Assembly: GCA_013365325.1 (NCBI GenBank)
Contig: JABVXV010000006.1
Coordinates: 248,001 to 312,000 of the forward strand
From: Dipetalonema caudispina
Taxonomy: Eukaryota > Nematoda > Chromadorea > Rhabditida > Onchocercidae
Reading direction: 5' to 3'
Length of the DNA stretch: 64,000 nucleotides
This document shows positions 36,801 through 49,700 of this stretch, one piece after another (the first letter of the stretch is position 1; each line of letters starts with the position of its first letter). The translations under genes and the position numbers were made by a program. Below the pieces are notes generated by a model, which did not search any database, was not told the origin of the DNA, and was given only the letters and a program-made list of their open reading frames with translations.

Positions 36801-38439
36801 CAAGCAATGCTTGTTGATGTAAATAGAAGCATAGATCTTGAAGAAGTATATCAGCACCATTGTTCGCATGATCTGTGCATGACGTAACAGGAAAAGGTTC
36901 AGATCGTACTTCTTACAGGTCTTCAATCAATCAACAGGCACCTTCAAGATCCGTTACTATTGATTCATTGGCTGTCCCACCAGTGCAGTTTGACTGGAAT
37001 AATTCCGGTCTAACAAATCCTCTTAAAACAGGATGTATGTTCTCTTTTTTTATGTGTTTAATAAACTATAAGTAAAGGAAGCAGTCAGCAATGAATTCGC
37101 GGGGTTTTAAATGTTACTTCTCTATGTCTCGTGATGTTCTTGGTATTTCGAGTAATTTCTTTAGCGATTTCTGGATGTCTTTGTATATACGTACACAAGC
37201 CTCCAGATTAAGTTATTATCATTATTATGAAATGGCGATACTGTTTATTCGCTTATCCAGAATTAAGTTTAATTATAGTGTGGTAACTTTAGCAGGATAG
37301 TTTCCTTCTAATATGGAAGACTTCATGTAGAAAGTGATGAATTATGGACTTTACTGTTAAAAAAAGTCCTTCATCTTTTCTGAAATTGATTCATCTCCAT
37401 TGAGTAGGTCTTCCTCAAAAACTATGTTAAATTTTTTTGCAGCATTAAGTGTATCATCTGCGTCACTAGACTTAGATTTTTTGGTATCCACAAATAGTAG
37501 AGGCTCAGCTAGTGATGGTTCGCCAACCATGCAAGTGTTTTCAACGCTGCAGAAGGTTCTGTTCATTATTATCTAAATTCTGGTGATTGGATAATAAGTC
37601 CTTGTTGAATGATCTTGAACGCTCTAAATAGAGATGAGGGGTTTCAAGTAGCATCTTGTATCCCGCATTTGTCATTGCACATTGACCATATAAATAGTGT
37701 TTGTTAACGGATTGCTTATGATTATGTCAACATCATCCTTGCTTTTTGCAATAAATTGACAACAAGTACAAGTATGAACTAGCGAATGAAATAGCATCAC
37801 AATTAAAATTGATAGTCATGTGCTAATTTATGTTTATATTAGAATCTCTGCATTCTTAAAATTGAGATTTGTTATTAAATAGATTTACTAACTCCCTACA
37901 GGATCTAACTGCGTTTGGTCTAAATTTGCCGGAGGATGCCGGAAAAAGCAAAACTGGAAAAGATATTTCAAGCAATACACCGTAAGTAATTCCTTTGCGT
38001 TAAGCAAGAGATTGGTAATCAGTCAAATAAAGTTCCTTCAATTGGCCTTATAATGTGACACATACGTCGTCGTAAGATGTAAAACAAGTAGTGTTACATT
38101 TTAAAGCCTTTAAATCTTTCTGTCATAATTTTCAAATGTTAAATAGTTGCTTGTGCTGAGGAGGAACTCTGTTTGACATAAATTATCGTTAAATTTTTCA
38201 GTGTTATCTGTAAAAATAATTGTCTGTCATTCAGATATTACATGCTGTTTCCATTCCAATTATCAATCGTTATTTGTTCTAGAATTGTACTGGATTATAT
38301 TCTGAACAAAAATGGTGATGAGCGAAAATATAAGCCAGTGAGCGAACTTTCACTTGATGCTCGGGCTCTTCATGATCAGTTGCCGGATCTCGATTATATG
38401 TTATCCAATGTTCTGCTTTTTCCCGTTGTTGATCGCTAA
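33891..38439 (+). CDS. Aftiphilin homologue, clathrin/AP-1 accessory protein (589 aa)
   Basis: Aftiphilin works with clathrin and the AP-1 gamma-ear at the trans-Golgi and endosomes. Exons: 33891-34334, 34421-34642, 34774-34938, 35324-35475, 35733-35856, 36041-36162, 36237-36287, 36795-36818, 36919-37034, 37443-37555, 37902-37981, 38283-38439. The N-terminal half is acidic and Ser-rich, with a gamma-ear-type DDEFGDF motif at about 209-216 and NWANFES later. The C-terminal half matches the aftiphilin clathrin-binding domain: LKLQWHDS, LRSLDVD, PVFAQHLEE, VQFDWNNSGLTNPL (about 457-470) and PDLDYM...NVLLFP near the end. The 24-nt exon 36795-36818 is the weakest part: it satisfies phase, but another frame there (ETQAMLVDVN...) also looks coding. 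The acceptor at 35732 (CATATTTAG) restores the frame after exon 4. Confidence 0.85.
35010..35040. repeat. Perfect 14-bp inverted repeat with 3-nt loop
   Basis: TTTCTATACCGAAC, then GCT, then GTTCGGTATAGAAA: both arms match exactly. It lies inside the intron between aftiphilin exons 3 and 4 (34939-35323). No other copy was noticed in the window. Confidence 0.9.
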
Positions 38440-41400
38440 CTGGTGGATTTGTCATGCAGTTAATTAGACCCTTCATTGGATAATTGTAATATGCATAATT
38501 AGGTTTTTGGCAATGAATTTTCTTCAACGAATTTTTTCGGATGAACTGCGGATTTCTAGAGCACTCACATTTCTTTTTTATATCTTTATGCAGCAACTAT
38601 TTTATTGTTCGATGTGGGCTTTCTTGTCCTATGAATTTTTTATAAACGTATCTGTTGATACGGGTGATTCGTGCTTTGTTGTGATTTTTTATTATGATTT
38701 TTTAAACTTCTTTGTCGAACATACTTCATTGAGTAGGTCTTTTTCAGCTCACTTTTTCAAGACTGTCGAACATCTATGTTTGCTCTTTATTCCAACTCAT
38801 CAATCTTGTATACTCTGTTTCACTTGTACACTAACAAATTTTTTTCATTTGATGAGAAGCAAAATTAAAAAATCTCGTTCGGATTTCCTTGCTCAGCAAG
38901 TATTTTTCCCGAAAAATGCTGACGTGATTGTGGCCTTTTCATAAACCGAGTGCATCATTATGTTTTATGATTTTGTACTGTTAATGGGTTGATTTTTCCC
39001 GAGCTTTTCATATTGCTGTTTAAAATATTGATTTCGGTGAATAGTAAATTGTTCTGCAATAAATCCATTCCCATTTAATGTTATTTCTGATCACTTTTCA
39101 TTTGATCACTTAATTCGACGTTAGGCTTAATCATGCTATCAGTGGCATGTTTTGTTACGATAAATTGTGAATGGCTGAAGTCTGAAAGAGTCCGTTTAAA
39201 TTGAAATAGGTTATTCTAGAATTTGTAATATAATCCTTTCTTGATAAATGACTCAATTGAAATGGTAAATAGATACAAATTTCGTAACCTAACCTATTTC
39301 AATCTAAACCTAAGTAACCTATTTGTACATTTGACGTGTGGTATTCGGTATTTCTCAGTAATGCAAGCTTAACTCATTAGACAAGTATGCAGGAATCTTT
39401 CAAAAATTTCCCAGCAATATAAATTTAATTTGATGAGAAATTGAAATTAACCCTAGAATTTGGCATCATAGAATTTTCCTGCAAGTTTGCTCGAACTTTT
39501 TCTGTAGGATATTTAGCTTAACTAAAATAACAATAAACAGCACTTTGAGTGGTGCTGTCCATGAAGAATGATGTGCGATACTAGCTAGTGAGAGTGATGA
39601 TATGGTTTAGAGTGATTTCTTTGAAGTTTTACTGGCGCCAACATTCACTATTCTTAATGTCTGTCATTTGTTTTTATAACCAAATGAACATTGATTCATT
39701 TCACGTTACTTCCGTTAATTTACGAAACTTTGTTTTTTTTTTTTTCTCAGAAGAATTTGTTGAAAAAAAAAAAAAAAAAAAAAAAAAAACGAAATCTAAC
39801 TGTACTAATTCAAACTTCAATCTTACATCGTACTAATAATAGGATCAAATATGCGCGTAAATTTCCAAAGAAAGAAATTGAAATTTAGGATTCACAACTT
39901 AATGACATGACATATGTTGAAATTTCACTTCATATATGTTGTAATTCATTTTTTTTTTTTTTTTTTTGCATGTTACTTTTCCATCACTATGTGCAACTCA
40001 TCCATAAATTAGCGCAGCATATAAACATATTACGCCTTAAAAAATTCATTTAAAATAAATTTTTAAACAGAATTCGAGTATTTTTTTCTTTTATTTTGAA
40101 AAAATATGCATAAAAACTGAGACTTTACTTTACTTTGAACGAGATAGTGCAATGATAAATAAGCAATAGGTAAGAACACTGTTAACTGTTCAAAATTTGA
40201 TTTATCATTTACGATTTACCCTTGGCTGAGAATTTTCAATAGCATATTTACTCTATCCAAACGAGAAAGTTGTAATTAACGTCAATTATTTATTTCCGCT
40301 CAAGTTTCGAATTTATTTTATTAATTGTTATTTAAGACACTTTACATAGTCTACGGATCAAACATTATTAAATACTGACTTCAGATAATTTATAAACTTC
40401 AAAAACTCCAAGAAACTCTAGCAAATATGATAACGATACTAAATTGGAATTGGTTCACTGGATTGATTTTATTTATTTCTTGCTAACTACTGGTAGTAAG
40501 CTTCCACAAAACTCCAAAAAGCCCTACATTTATGAAGATCACTGGATTAGAGTGTTTAAGTCATTGTGAAGAAAATGAAAGGTTAAATGATTTGCATCTC
40601 AAGTTTTCTTTAAAAACGTTAACACCAGTCAAGTGTAGCAGTCATGGCACTATATTTGACGGTGCAGTAAAGATATAAAATGAAGGGTAGGAAGCTATGA
40701 TCTTCCCAGTAAGCAATAACGACATAGTGATTAGAATGATCTGATCCGTACGTTTGATCTATTCAATCAGTTGATCGGTCCTTTCATACAATAATAGCAC
40801 TGATCAACAGTTGATCGACTGAATGGCGACTCGAATCAATGTTGGAGGGAGAGGAGGAATGAACGACACATCGTTGACTGATTGTCGGCGCCTTAAACCG
40901 ATCACTTCGAGCATTCTCGTTGGCGCCTCTTAGGAGCCATTTCTAAAAAGAGATATCAGCTGTTTTCTGTCCTCCCCCACATATCCTACAATTTCAAACA
41001 ACTTCTTTTTTTTTTTCTTTCCTTCCGGAAATTCACAGCAATAGTTGTTATGCTTCATCAAATTTTGAAATATATCGAAACATTCCAAATGTGAAAATAC
41101 GAACAATAAAGTGGTATGTTTTCATCATTATCCTTTCTATTAAATTACTCATACAGATTAATTGTTTGCTGGGAAAGGTACCAATTGAAGTACCAATACA
41201 TTTCAATGTGTTATTAAATATATTTCAGTATAATTAAGAACAGTAACATAATAATAGTCACAAAATTCGATCATTTCTATCAAAACTAATCGAGCTAACG
41301 TCTACTTTTATCAATTTAATTTTGTACGAGCATAAATTTGCTTCCCCAACGGATTAATACATCATTAGTGATAGTTTTCATGTAAGAATTTTATATGCTA

Positions 41401-42653
41401 AAATTTTAAAATAAATGGCAAAAGAAAATTCGGAGTGTTGAAAAATTTTTACTATATCTATCGAAAATTTTAAAAAACTATGAAGCACTTGCGAAAATTA
41501 TATTCTGAATGTAGCAATCGGTTGGATGAAATTAAGAATTGAAATGAAATAAAATCTAGGAAGGGATAATGAGCGGTGATGTCGTGGAATTATTAATTAA
41601 TTTTGAAGTAGGACACAGAAATGTCCAATATGAGAAATATGCAATCATAAAAGAAAATACATATATATGTATATTTTTTTTTTGTTGAACAAAATTAATA
41701 CAACTACATGAGAAAGTTCTATTGTAAACACAGCATAAATAATAAACAAAAACATGAGATCATTTGTATTGCGTGAGGAAGCAAGAATTGTTTGTGATAA
41801 ATATGAGTAAACAATTTCAAAGTAAACAATTTCGAATAATATATGTTTTTTTTATAAAAAAATTATTGTAATATTTTATTTTTATACGATAAGCTAGCTG
41901 AACATTAATCTAGAATTAGAAAACAATGAGGTTGTTAGGAACGAAAAACTATCAAGTCCTTACATTTTAATATCCTTGCTGAAATTAAGGAATATTAATA
42001 AAGGTTACAATCTGAAAAGTTGATAAACTTGATTCTCGAACCATAAAATCTCTACCTGAATCTAATAATTCGTAGTCATAATTTTACTACTCCATTCTAA
42101 CACATAAAAATCATTCTACTATTTTGTAAAATGATAAAAAATCTTTTTTTTTATTGCTTCTTCGTCTAATGAACAACTGCGAAAAGATAAATTCGACGAA
42201 ATTTTATTAGTACCGGAAACTTAAAGACTTGCTAGAATTAAATTTGCTTGGTTTTTTAAGACTTTAACTTGATAGTTAGGAATTCATAATGAAATAACTT
42301 GTAAGAACCTACTTTAAAACTATGTATGCAACTATATCAAAATCAATAGTTATAGCTGAATGATAAGAATTTATTTATATTCATAAAAATCCCTCATAAA
42401 ATTCAATATCATTACTCATTTTGTTAACTGCACCAACCATAGTTTAGTATTAAAACTACCTTCTATTTCCATTTCATTTCATTTTTTCTTTTCAATTATA
42501 AAAAGTTTATAATTTGGTCATTATTATTGAACCACTTCGCAACAAAACCTCAAATGATGTAAAGAAAAAAAACCATGAAAAAAAGAAAAATAATAATAAA
42601 TAATGAATAATTAGAAAGCAGGATCAGGTTTTCTAACAATAAAACCTGGTTAA
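38440..42653. other. 3' UTR of aftiphilin and intergenic sequence
   Basis: The first part is probably aftiphilin 3' UTR, with an AATAAA at 39059-39064. A T-rich, hydrophobic open frame (ATG 38513 to 38944, 144 codons including stop) lies in it without homology. Further on are homopolymers (T13 at 39733-39745, A27 at 39763-39789, a T run near 39950-39967), a GC-richer GATC-rich island at 40740-40945 and otherwise AT-rich sequence. No supported gene. Confidence 0.6.
39763..39789. repeat. A27 homopolymer
   Basis: Uninterrupted run of 27 A, preceded 17 bp earlier by a 13-T run, so the pair forms an imperfect A/T inverted repeat. It could be an old retroposed poly(A) tail, but no target-site duplication or gene body was recognised next to it. 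Confidence 0.85.
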
Positions 42654-45600
42654 TTATCGTCCATCCTCTTCGCTTTCTAGATTATTACCGTTCAATGCAA
42701 TACATTTACATTTCTTCACTTTGATTACTTTTCGTTTCAATTCTTTCGGATTCTTCCTTGGACAATCCAATTTCACCTATTTGCGCATAAAAATTATCAA
42801 ATCGTCTTTATTAATTTATCGTGCTAGGCTTTTTCGAGAAAAAAAAATTGATTTTTCTGCCTCGATTTTGATTCTTGGGAATGAATTTGACGAAATAAAT
42901 TTCTTGACAGCATAATTTATTTCTAAAGCCTATGTTTTGCGCTTTTAATTTTTATTGCTGAGCAAAATTTTGCAGCATTTCTGTAAAATTGTACGAAAAT
43001 GTACCTCAACAGTATCCCACTCAGCTGGCCTACACACCGAACAACTTTGAAACATGGCATCCAATTTCAATTTCCGTGGCCTCAAACGTGGTATGAAATA
43101 GGAAGAACAAGTTCCATGGCAAAACCTGTTGTGCACTACCTGCAATTTATCATTAACATTCAGATAATTTCTTCCTTAGCTTTATGAAATTGTCGAAGTA
43201 TAACAATTTAATTCAATCTTTGGTGTTATTTTATCATATTTATTTAAATATCATTTCTATAGAATTATTCGACATATTTAATTCTATACTTTCTAAAGTT
43301 GATATTTACAATATTATCATATCATACGAATAATTTAAATAAATATGATACTAGATGTTCATCCTTTACTTTTGTTTTCAGATAAAAACTTAAGAATCAT
43401 AATGATAATTTTTCTCTTCAGATTGACATCATGATAGGGTCAAAGAGTATTACTGATTGCAAAAAACAAAAGTTACCTTTGATAAACAACCATCCATACG
43501 GATACGTTGTTTGAAAATTTGACCATCACAATGTGCTGCAGGCCTTGAATCATCTAATCTTCCTAAGCTTACTTCTTGATTCACTTGATGTAATGCTTCT
43601 TTCGGTGAAGAAATCACTTTCTTTCCTACATTAACATAAATAAATGGAAAGTCTTTCTAAATAAATGGAATGATATGGAAGTTAAATTTTAAATTAAAGT
43701 GTACTCCAAAACAAAAATTTTCTCGCAGTACTGAAATTTCATTCCTGAAATTGGTAGATTTTACCTTTTTTCTCCGCTTTTAATTGCTTCCGCATGTATC
43801 GTTGAAGCCACTTTAAGCGCTTTTGATCAAAAGTTAACAGTGGCGGTTCAATATATGGTTCTGAATGCAAAGAAATGAATGCTTTCTTTGCTATTTCATC
43901 GAAAACAGATCCATTTTCCACTTTGTACTGAATGTACCTATAAATTACTTTTCGTTGTCAAAATGTAAAGTAAATTTTATAACAGCATGGCTTGACTTCT
44001 ACCTGCACTTTCTTCTTGCTAATCTGCGATCTTTACAAGTGCAAGATGTTTTATTACCCAATGATAATGCAATCTATACAGAGGCTAAATTCATTTCATT
44101 CCTTATCAAATAAGGCTCTCTGTTTAGAAGATATAATAATTGCAATGAATTTTTGAAGTGCAACAGACGAAAATTAAATCTTATTAAATGAACCACAAAA
44201 GTTAATTCTTTCAATTTTATTCGGAGAAAGTAAGTTCGTCCAGAATTTCTCAACAGGAAAAAAAAGGTAGCAGTGAAAAATGGGAACTGAAAGATATTTT
44301 ATTTATGATGAAAGTTGGAATGTTAAAATTGAGAAAAAAAAAATGAAAAAATATGTGCAGGAAGATAAAAGCCGATATTGTTTGCATTTTTAACTTGTTA
44401 GACTATGTAATCCCATCAACAAAAACTAACGATTGAAATTCATCGATTAAATATGATTACTTAGTATTTTGCTTATAATTATAAAATTATCAAATGTTTT
44501 GAAAATTAACTCAGGTACAAATCGCAAATCAACATTTTATGCACGTTGTGAGGATTAGTTCCTTAAAAGATCCTTATAAGGTAAATTCAGGGGGAGATAC
44601 TTTGCTGAGTTCGAGTATCCTTTGTTGAAAATATGAATGCTAGAATTTTCGAAAAAAATCTGAGTTTAATTTCAAACTAAATTTGGCTTCTGTTGCTTTC
44701 CATTTCTTCATTTAAAGCATCAAAGATTCTTTCAATCTTTTCTTGATTTCTAAAGATTACAATGATAAATAAAGTAAAACCAGGTCAAAGAGCACCCTCA
44801 AACAATCCAAAAGTCATTTTTCGCTTCATCTATTCTGCAATTCATAAAATACAAAATGCTGAGGCAGACTGTATTAGCAAACTAACTGTAAATCACAAAT
44901 GAAAATGTACGAATAAGTAAGTGGCAGTCATCAAAAATAATTTGATCATTTTTTTTCCTTCACTTTTTGCTTATCAAATCTCTTCGTGATCGATTAGTGT
45001 TATTGTTTGGTAGTGCAAATTTGTCGAATGCTTAGCTATGAATTAAAATAAATTGGCCAACAATTGAAAAAGACGAAGTATCGTAGTGGAAATGATTTAA
45101 GATCAGAAGGGAATGAACACTGTAATAGCATTTTAGAGTAGGGAAAGATTTTTGATGCTATGCAACTATTCCAATCAATTAATGACAAATTTCAAGTAGG
45201 GAATTTAAAATATATAAAAAGAAAAAAAAGAAGCCATTCAGGCAAATGTAAAGAGAAGCGTTTATAGATTTTATCAATTCAAGTGATACAAATATAATGA
45301 AAGGAATTTGTCAGAATGTATGGTTAGAAATATTAAGGAAGTAAAAAATTAAAATGAAATATTCAAATAACTTTGAGATATGAGACTTCAACTAGTGGAT
45401 TTATTAAAAAGTTGAAGCTAATTCTTGTATAAGACTTACAATAGGTAGGCCTTGAGGACAGCATACCTTACACGTAGGAGATAGTCTCATTGAAAATACA
45501 GTAATCTTAATGGTGAAACGATGGCACATTTGGCACTACTATTCGATGCCAACAAAACTTTATCATCTAGGCATATTTACATTTATGATGTCTGAAGATA

Positions 45601-46759
45601 TGGACAAACGACAAACCAATTAGTTCTCATTAATAATTTTAAGTAAGATATACCGTTCGGTAGACGATATACAATTCACTTCTCCACTAGGTTTCTTTTT
45701 TTTTGATAAAAATATTATTTTTAAAATAATTCCAAAAAAAGTTGATTCAAATTAAAAATCTGCAGTAATTTATGCAAAAAATAATGCATTCAATTGAAAG
45801 AAATTGCAAAATTTTCTTCAAGCTTCAGACAGTAAATGATATTCAAAATTAGATTATGAATTGATTTTCCGGTCCTTAAAATATGTATGTGAAGTCTGAA
45901 GATCAGAAAAAATTGTTCAAAAAGTGATAATTGAACAGATTGTTAGTGAAAGCTATCATAAATCGTCGGAGTACAATTTTTTTAGATGTGTAGCGTAAAT
46001 TCGATAATTTGTAAGCAAAGTCCAAACTTCAAACTTCTTTTAGAGTTCGCTTCTTATCAATTGTGTCGAGAGAGAACTATTATTTGCAAGTCAAAAAACT
46101 GATAACTTGATGGCCCATCACAATTTCAACACTTTGATGGTGCATGCAGATGCCATCTTGCTGCATTTAAAATGCAAAGCTAAATGCACCATGCATGTAA
46201 AGACGAATGGATGCATTTCGGTATGAAAGACATTAATTTAATTAGCAAATCATTTTAGTTTGAAAAATTTCTGAAAGAGCCATAAAATTATACATTAAAA
46301 AAGAGCCAAAAAGGTGTTCCATTTTGTTCCTTTTTCATTTACCTTTATTTTACAAATTTTCCTTATTTAATTTTAATTAATTTGCGTATTGGAGAAATGC
46401 TGATTTATAATTAGGGCTTTAAATTACTATATGAAACGTTAAGATATTTCCTAAATAAGTTAATTTTTTCCATATAAGGAAGGAAATTTCAATCCTAAGG
46501 TAATTAATGTCAATTAACAGAGAGACCAATTTGAGGGTGACATGTTTACAGATTATTTTAGTACTGAGAATATTGCTAACCCGGCAGAAGAGGTGGCCGG
46601 TGACTGTTCAACGACACCAATGTTGACGATCGGCGTACCGTCAGCAGGTAGCAGTAAATAGTTACAAGGTATCAGTATCATCATAAATTTCAATAAGAAT
46701 GCAATAATAGTACGGCTGGGCCTATCTGTGAAGGCCCTACCGATAATACCAATTCGCAT
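42654..46759 (-). CDS. DAN/gremlin-family secreted cystine-knot protein (281 aa model)
   Basis: DAN-family proteins bind and block BMP-type TGF-beta ligands outside the cell. Exons: 46759-46565, 44073-44003, 43937-43765, 43625-43477, 43139-43005, 42776-42654, all phase-compatible. The cystine knot runs from about Cys178 to Cys265: CDGQIFKQRI, DGCLSK, NRFCHGTCSSYFIPR, FQSCSVC-P, LDCP and a closing CKC, the full DAN Cys pattern including the FC-G-C and IP motifs. A basic Arg/Lys-rich propeptide-like region (RRLARRK) comes before it, and the tail is acidic. The first exon encodes a hydrophobic leader (TIIAFLLKFMMILI) and its donor phase 0 fits the next acceptor, but the joining intron is 2.5 kb, so that exon is less certain (about 0.6) than the rest. 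Loss of that exon would leave no start codon. Confidence 0.87.
46141..46217 (-). promoter_or_regulatory. TGCATG/ATGCAT motif cluster in first intron of the DAN gene
   Basis: TGCATGCA at 46141, ATGCAT at 46191 and further TGCAT or ATGCA copies lie within 80 bp, about 350-430 nt inside the first intron as transcribed. UGCAUG is the known site of Fox-family splicing regulators. Function here is inferred only. Confidence 0.3.
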
Positions 46760-49700
46760 ATCAATTCAGCAATCCACACTTTTTTCGCCTGCTACTACTA
46801 CGTTCGTTGTTGACAGTGTTGGAATTGATTTTGAGTAGCGACAAATTGATGTGCGTTAAAATGGATGAAATGGAAAATGTTTGAGCAACAAAGTTGCTGC
46901 TTCTTTCCGTGTACGACGTCAGATTGAAGAGCTGCAAAAAAAAAGTTTATCCCAAATTTAATAATTCAATATTTTCGGCTTCTTCTGAACATCTAATATA
47001 ATGATGTATTTGGTCACTTCATTCAAAACGGTTGAAATGAGTACAAGATCAAAAATGATACCGATATAAAAGGTTAATGGAGTTAAAAATTAAGAGGTTT
47101 AACAACATAACTTTCTCTAACACCACGACTGTGTGGCATTTCGAACAGTTGAGAAACGAAAAATAAAATTATTCAACCGGTGGGAAGCAATAGTTAATAT
47201 CGATAGTATTATTACTTTTCTAGCATTTTATTGACTGCGATGAAAAGAAATCAATCGAAAGAACATTTTGATAGAATTGAAAATTCTAAAAGACATTTAA
47301 ATATTTCGATGTACTCATGACGAGTTCTGAGATTTCGTATGATCCAGTACTGACGAAGTCGGTTGAACGATCACCGAGGGTTAAGAAAAGAGCCGATGAT
47401 GAAGATCGGGCGTGGTTACAACACTAATCACTCTTTCATCTACTTAGTCATCCCAATTGCAATGATTGCTTGCTATTTGGCAAAAACAATATAGAACTCG
47501 AATTCGTTGATTGTTTTGACTACTTATCTTGTCTAAGTACAAATGATCGAATTTCACTGTTGAAATAAATTTATAACAAAAATTTTGGTTCAATTTACAC
47601 TCGTTTTACATAAAATAGGCGCATTTTTATTCGTATTTATTCTTCCAAAAACTATCGAGCGATTACTGTATACGCATCAAAATTTACGGTAAATACAGCA
47701 TGTATTATCAATGAAATATGTCCTCCGAGTTGAAGACATTTGATTTTTTCTATCGGCACCTATAATACACCGTTAGGCACCGATAGAAGAGAACAAAGTT
47801 AATCACTAATACATCACTCGTAAGATAGCTATATGTATATTTTGTTATATTAACCATGAAGATAGGCCTGTAAAGGAGACAGATCGAAGACATATAGGTG
47901 ACAAATAGATAAATGAACATTTGAGATTAATATGAGCACTACCGAAAAGCTGTAATAAATGGAATACGGTCAACAAAAGAGGGGTAAAGGAGACAGGAGG
48001 AGGAGTAATGTTTAGATAAAAAATGGAAAGGATCGAGAGATAATAATGAAGTTTAGGCCGGTCGATCATAGAATAAGAAAGAGGCGGAACACGTGGTAAA
48101 GAAACTAATGGGAACCGATCATTAAACACATGTTACCCATTTTATAAAGCATAGAAAGATGGACGACAGAGACGTCCATAATAATGATAATGATTTTGAT
48201 GATGATGATAATAGTGATCACTGCTCGAAATGGTAATTTCTATCCCATCTAGGTGTGTGTATATATGAATACAAACACACACACACATATATATATATAT
48301 GTATATAGATGTAATAACAATAGATAGAGATAGAGGAGACGTATCAGTTAATGTCTAGGATGGCGCCACTCTCGACTTCATTTCATGATGATGAGAGCTT
48401 AAAAAGTAGGCTTGTCAACGGAAGTCATACCATCCAACATGAGTGGTGCTCAATGGGTACCGGACCGGTAGGCATATCATGACATCATCGCAGCTGCATC
48501 ACAGAATGCTTTATATGTATGAATTTTTGGCAAGGCACCAAATGATGGCATGTTATCATCAATATTACTGATCCGGTTGTATTCCTGTCCATTCTTTACA
48601 ACAGCAAAAGAGCTGACACTGAAAATGTCGTAGTGAATTGAGTACGAAAGCTATAACTTATCTCCTTTATGTCTTTTCCTTTCATATTATATTTTCTGAG
48701 TTGAAACTTGAAGAATTACGAAGAATACATATTCAAAGATATGCTTCTATTATTTTCTTCAAATTCTCCAAATGTTAAAAATTTAACTGAACTCTTTCGT
48801 ATCACAAATCATTACCGTAATTTACTGTAAACAACGATTGTTTAATTGTGTTGTAAATATGGTCGAAATCATGTGGAAAGTTCACCAAAATATTTTGAAT
48901 TTTTTTGAACACTTCCGTTCTATCTCTAATTAATTGTTTGGGTGACGAGTTTTTTCCATCTGTGACAAAAAATTCTATGTCTCTGACGTAAAAATTAAGC
49001 TAATTTAATCTAATTAGGACTAATGAATTGCAATTTATTGTCATCGATAATTTGATGAATTAAGATAATCTAAGATAAAGCATTCAATGGGTAATGCCAG
49101 ACAGACGCCTTATTTCGCAGACATCTTATATGAGCTCCATTGGCTCCAAATTGTTTTTAAAGAATTTTTTTTTTGCCTTCTCAAGAGAAGAAAAAAAGTT
49201 TGCTTAGGAAAGAAAAAAGATTTGTTTCAAAAATTTGCCAAACAACCAGAGATTAAATTATTCAAATTAAAGAATTTGCTGCTGCATAAAGATAATTGGA
49301 CTAAAATTTAAGGTATTTTTATCTTAGTTCCAAATTTTTATTTCAATTTTAATTCAGAATAACTTTATTCATATATGTTTATCACTGATTGGAATTCTAA
49401 TTTTAAACATTTCAATGTGAAGCAAAATTTATTGTAATTTAAGAAAAAAGGTTTTTTTTTTTTTTAAGTTTATCATCAACCGTTAACTATTATCAGAATA
49501 TGTTCACAACTGAGTACTTCCGAGAATTATCGCAAGTAAGAACGATTTGCGCAAAAAAAGTTTTCCTCATTCTATCCAATATTTTTGATATAATTGTGAA
49601 ACATTTGTAAGGACCTTTAATAAGGCATGGTAAGATGAGGTCATTCTTTGCCTTAAATTTATTTTCAAATTTGTCTATTTAGCAGTAAATTGGAAAACTA

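Noticed and set aside
38513..38944. 144-codon ATG frame after the aftiphilin stop
   Set aside because: Very rich in Phe, Leu and Ser because the region is T-rich; no homology, no splice context, and lies before the likely aftiphilin polyadenylation signal at 39059.
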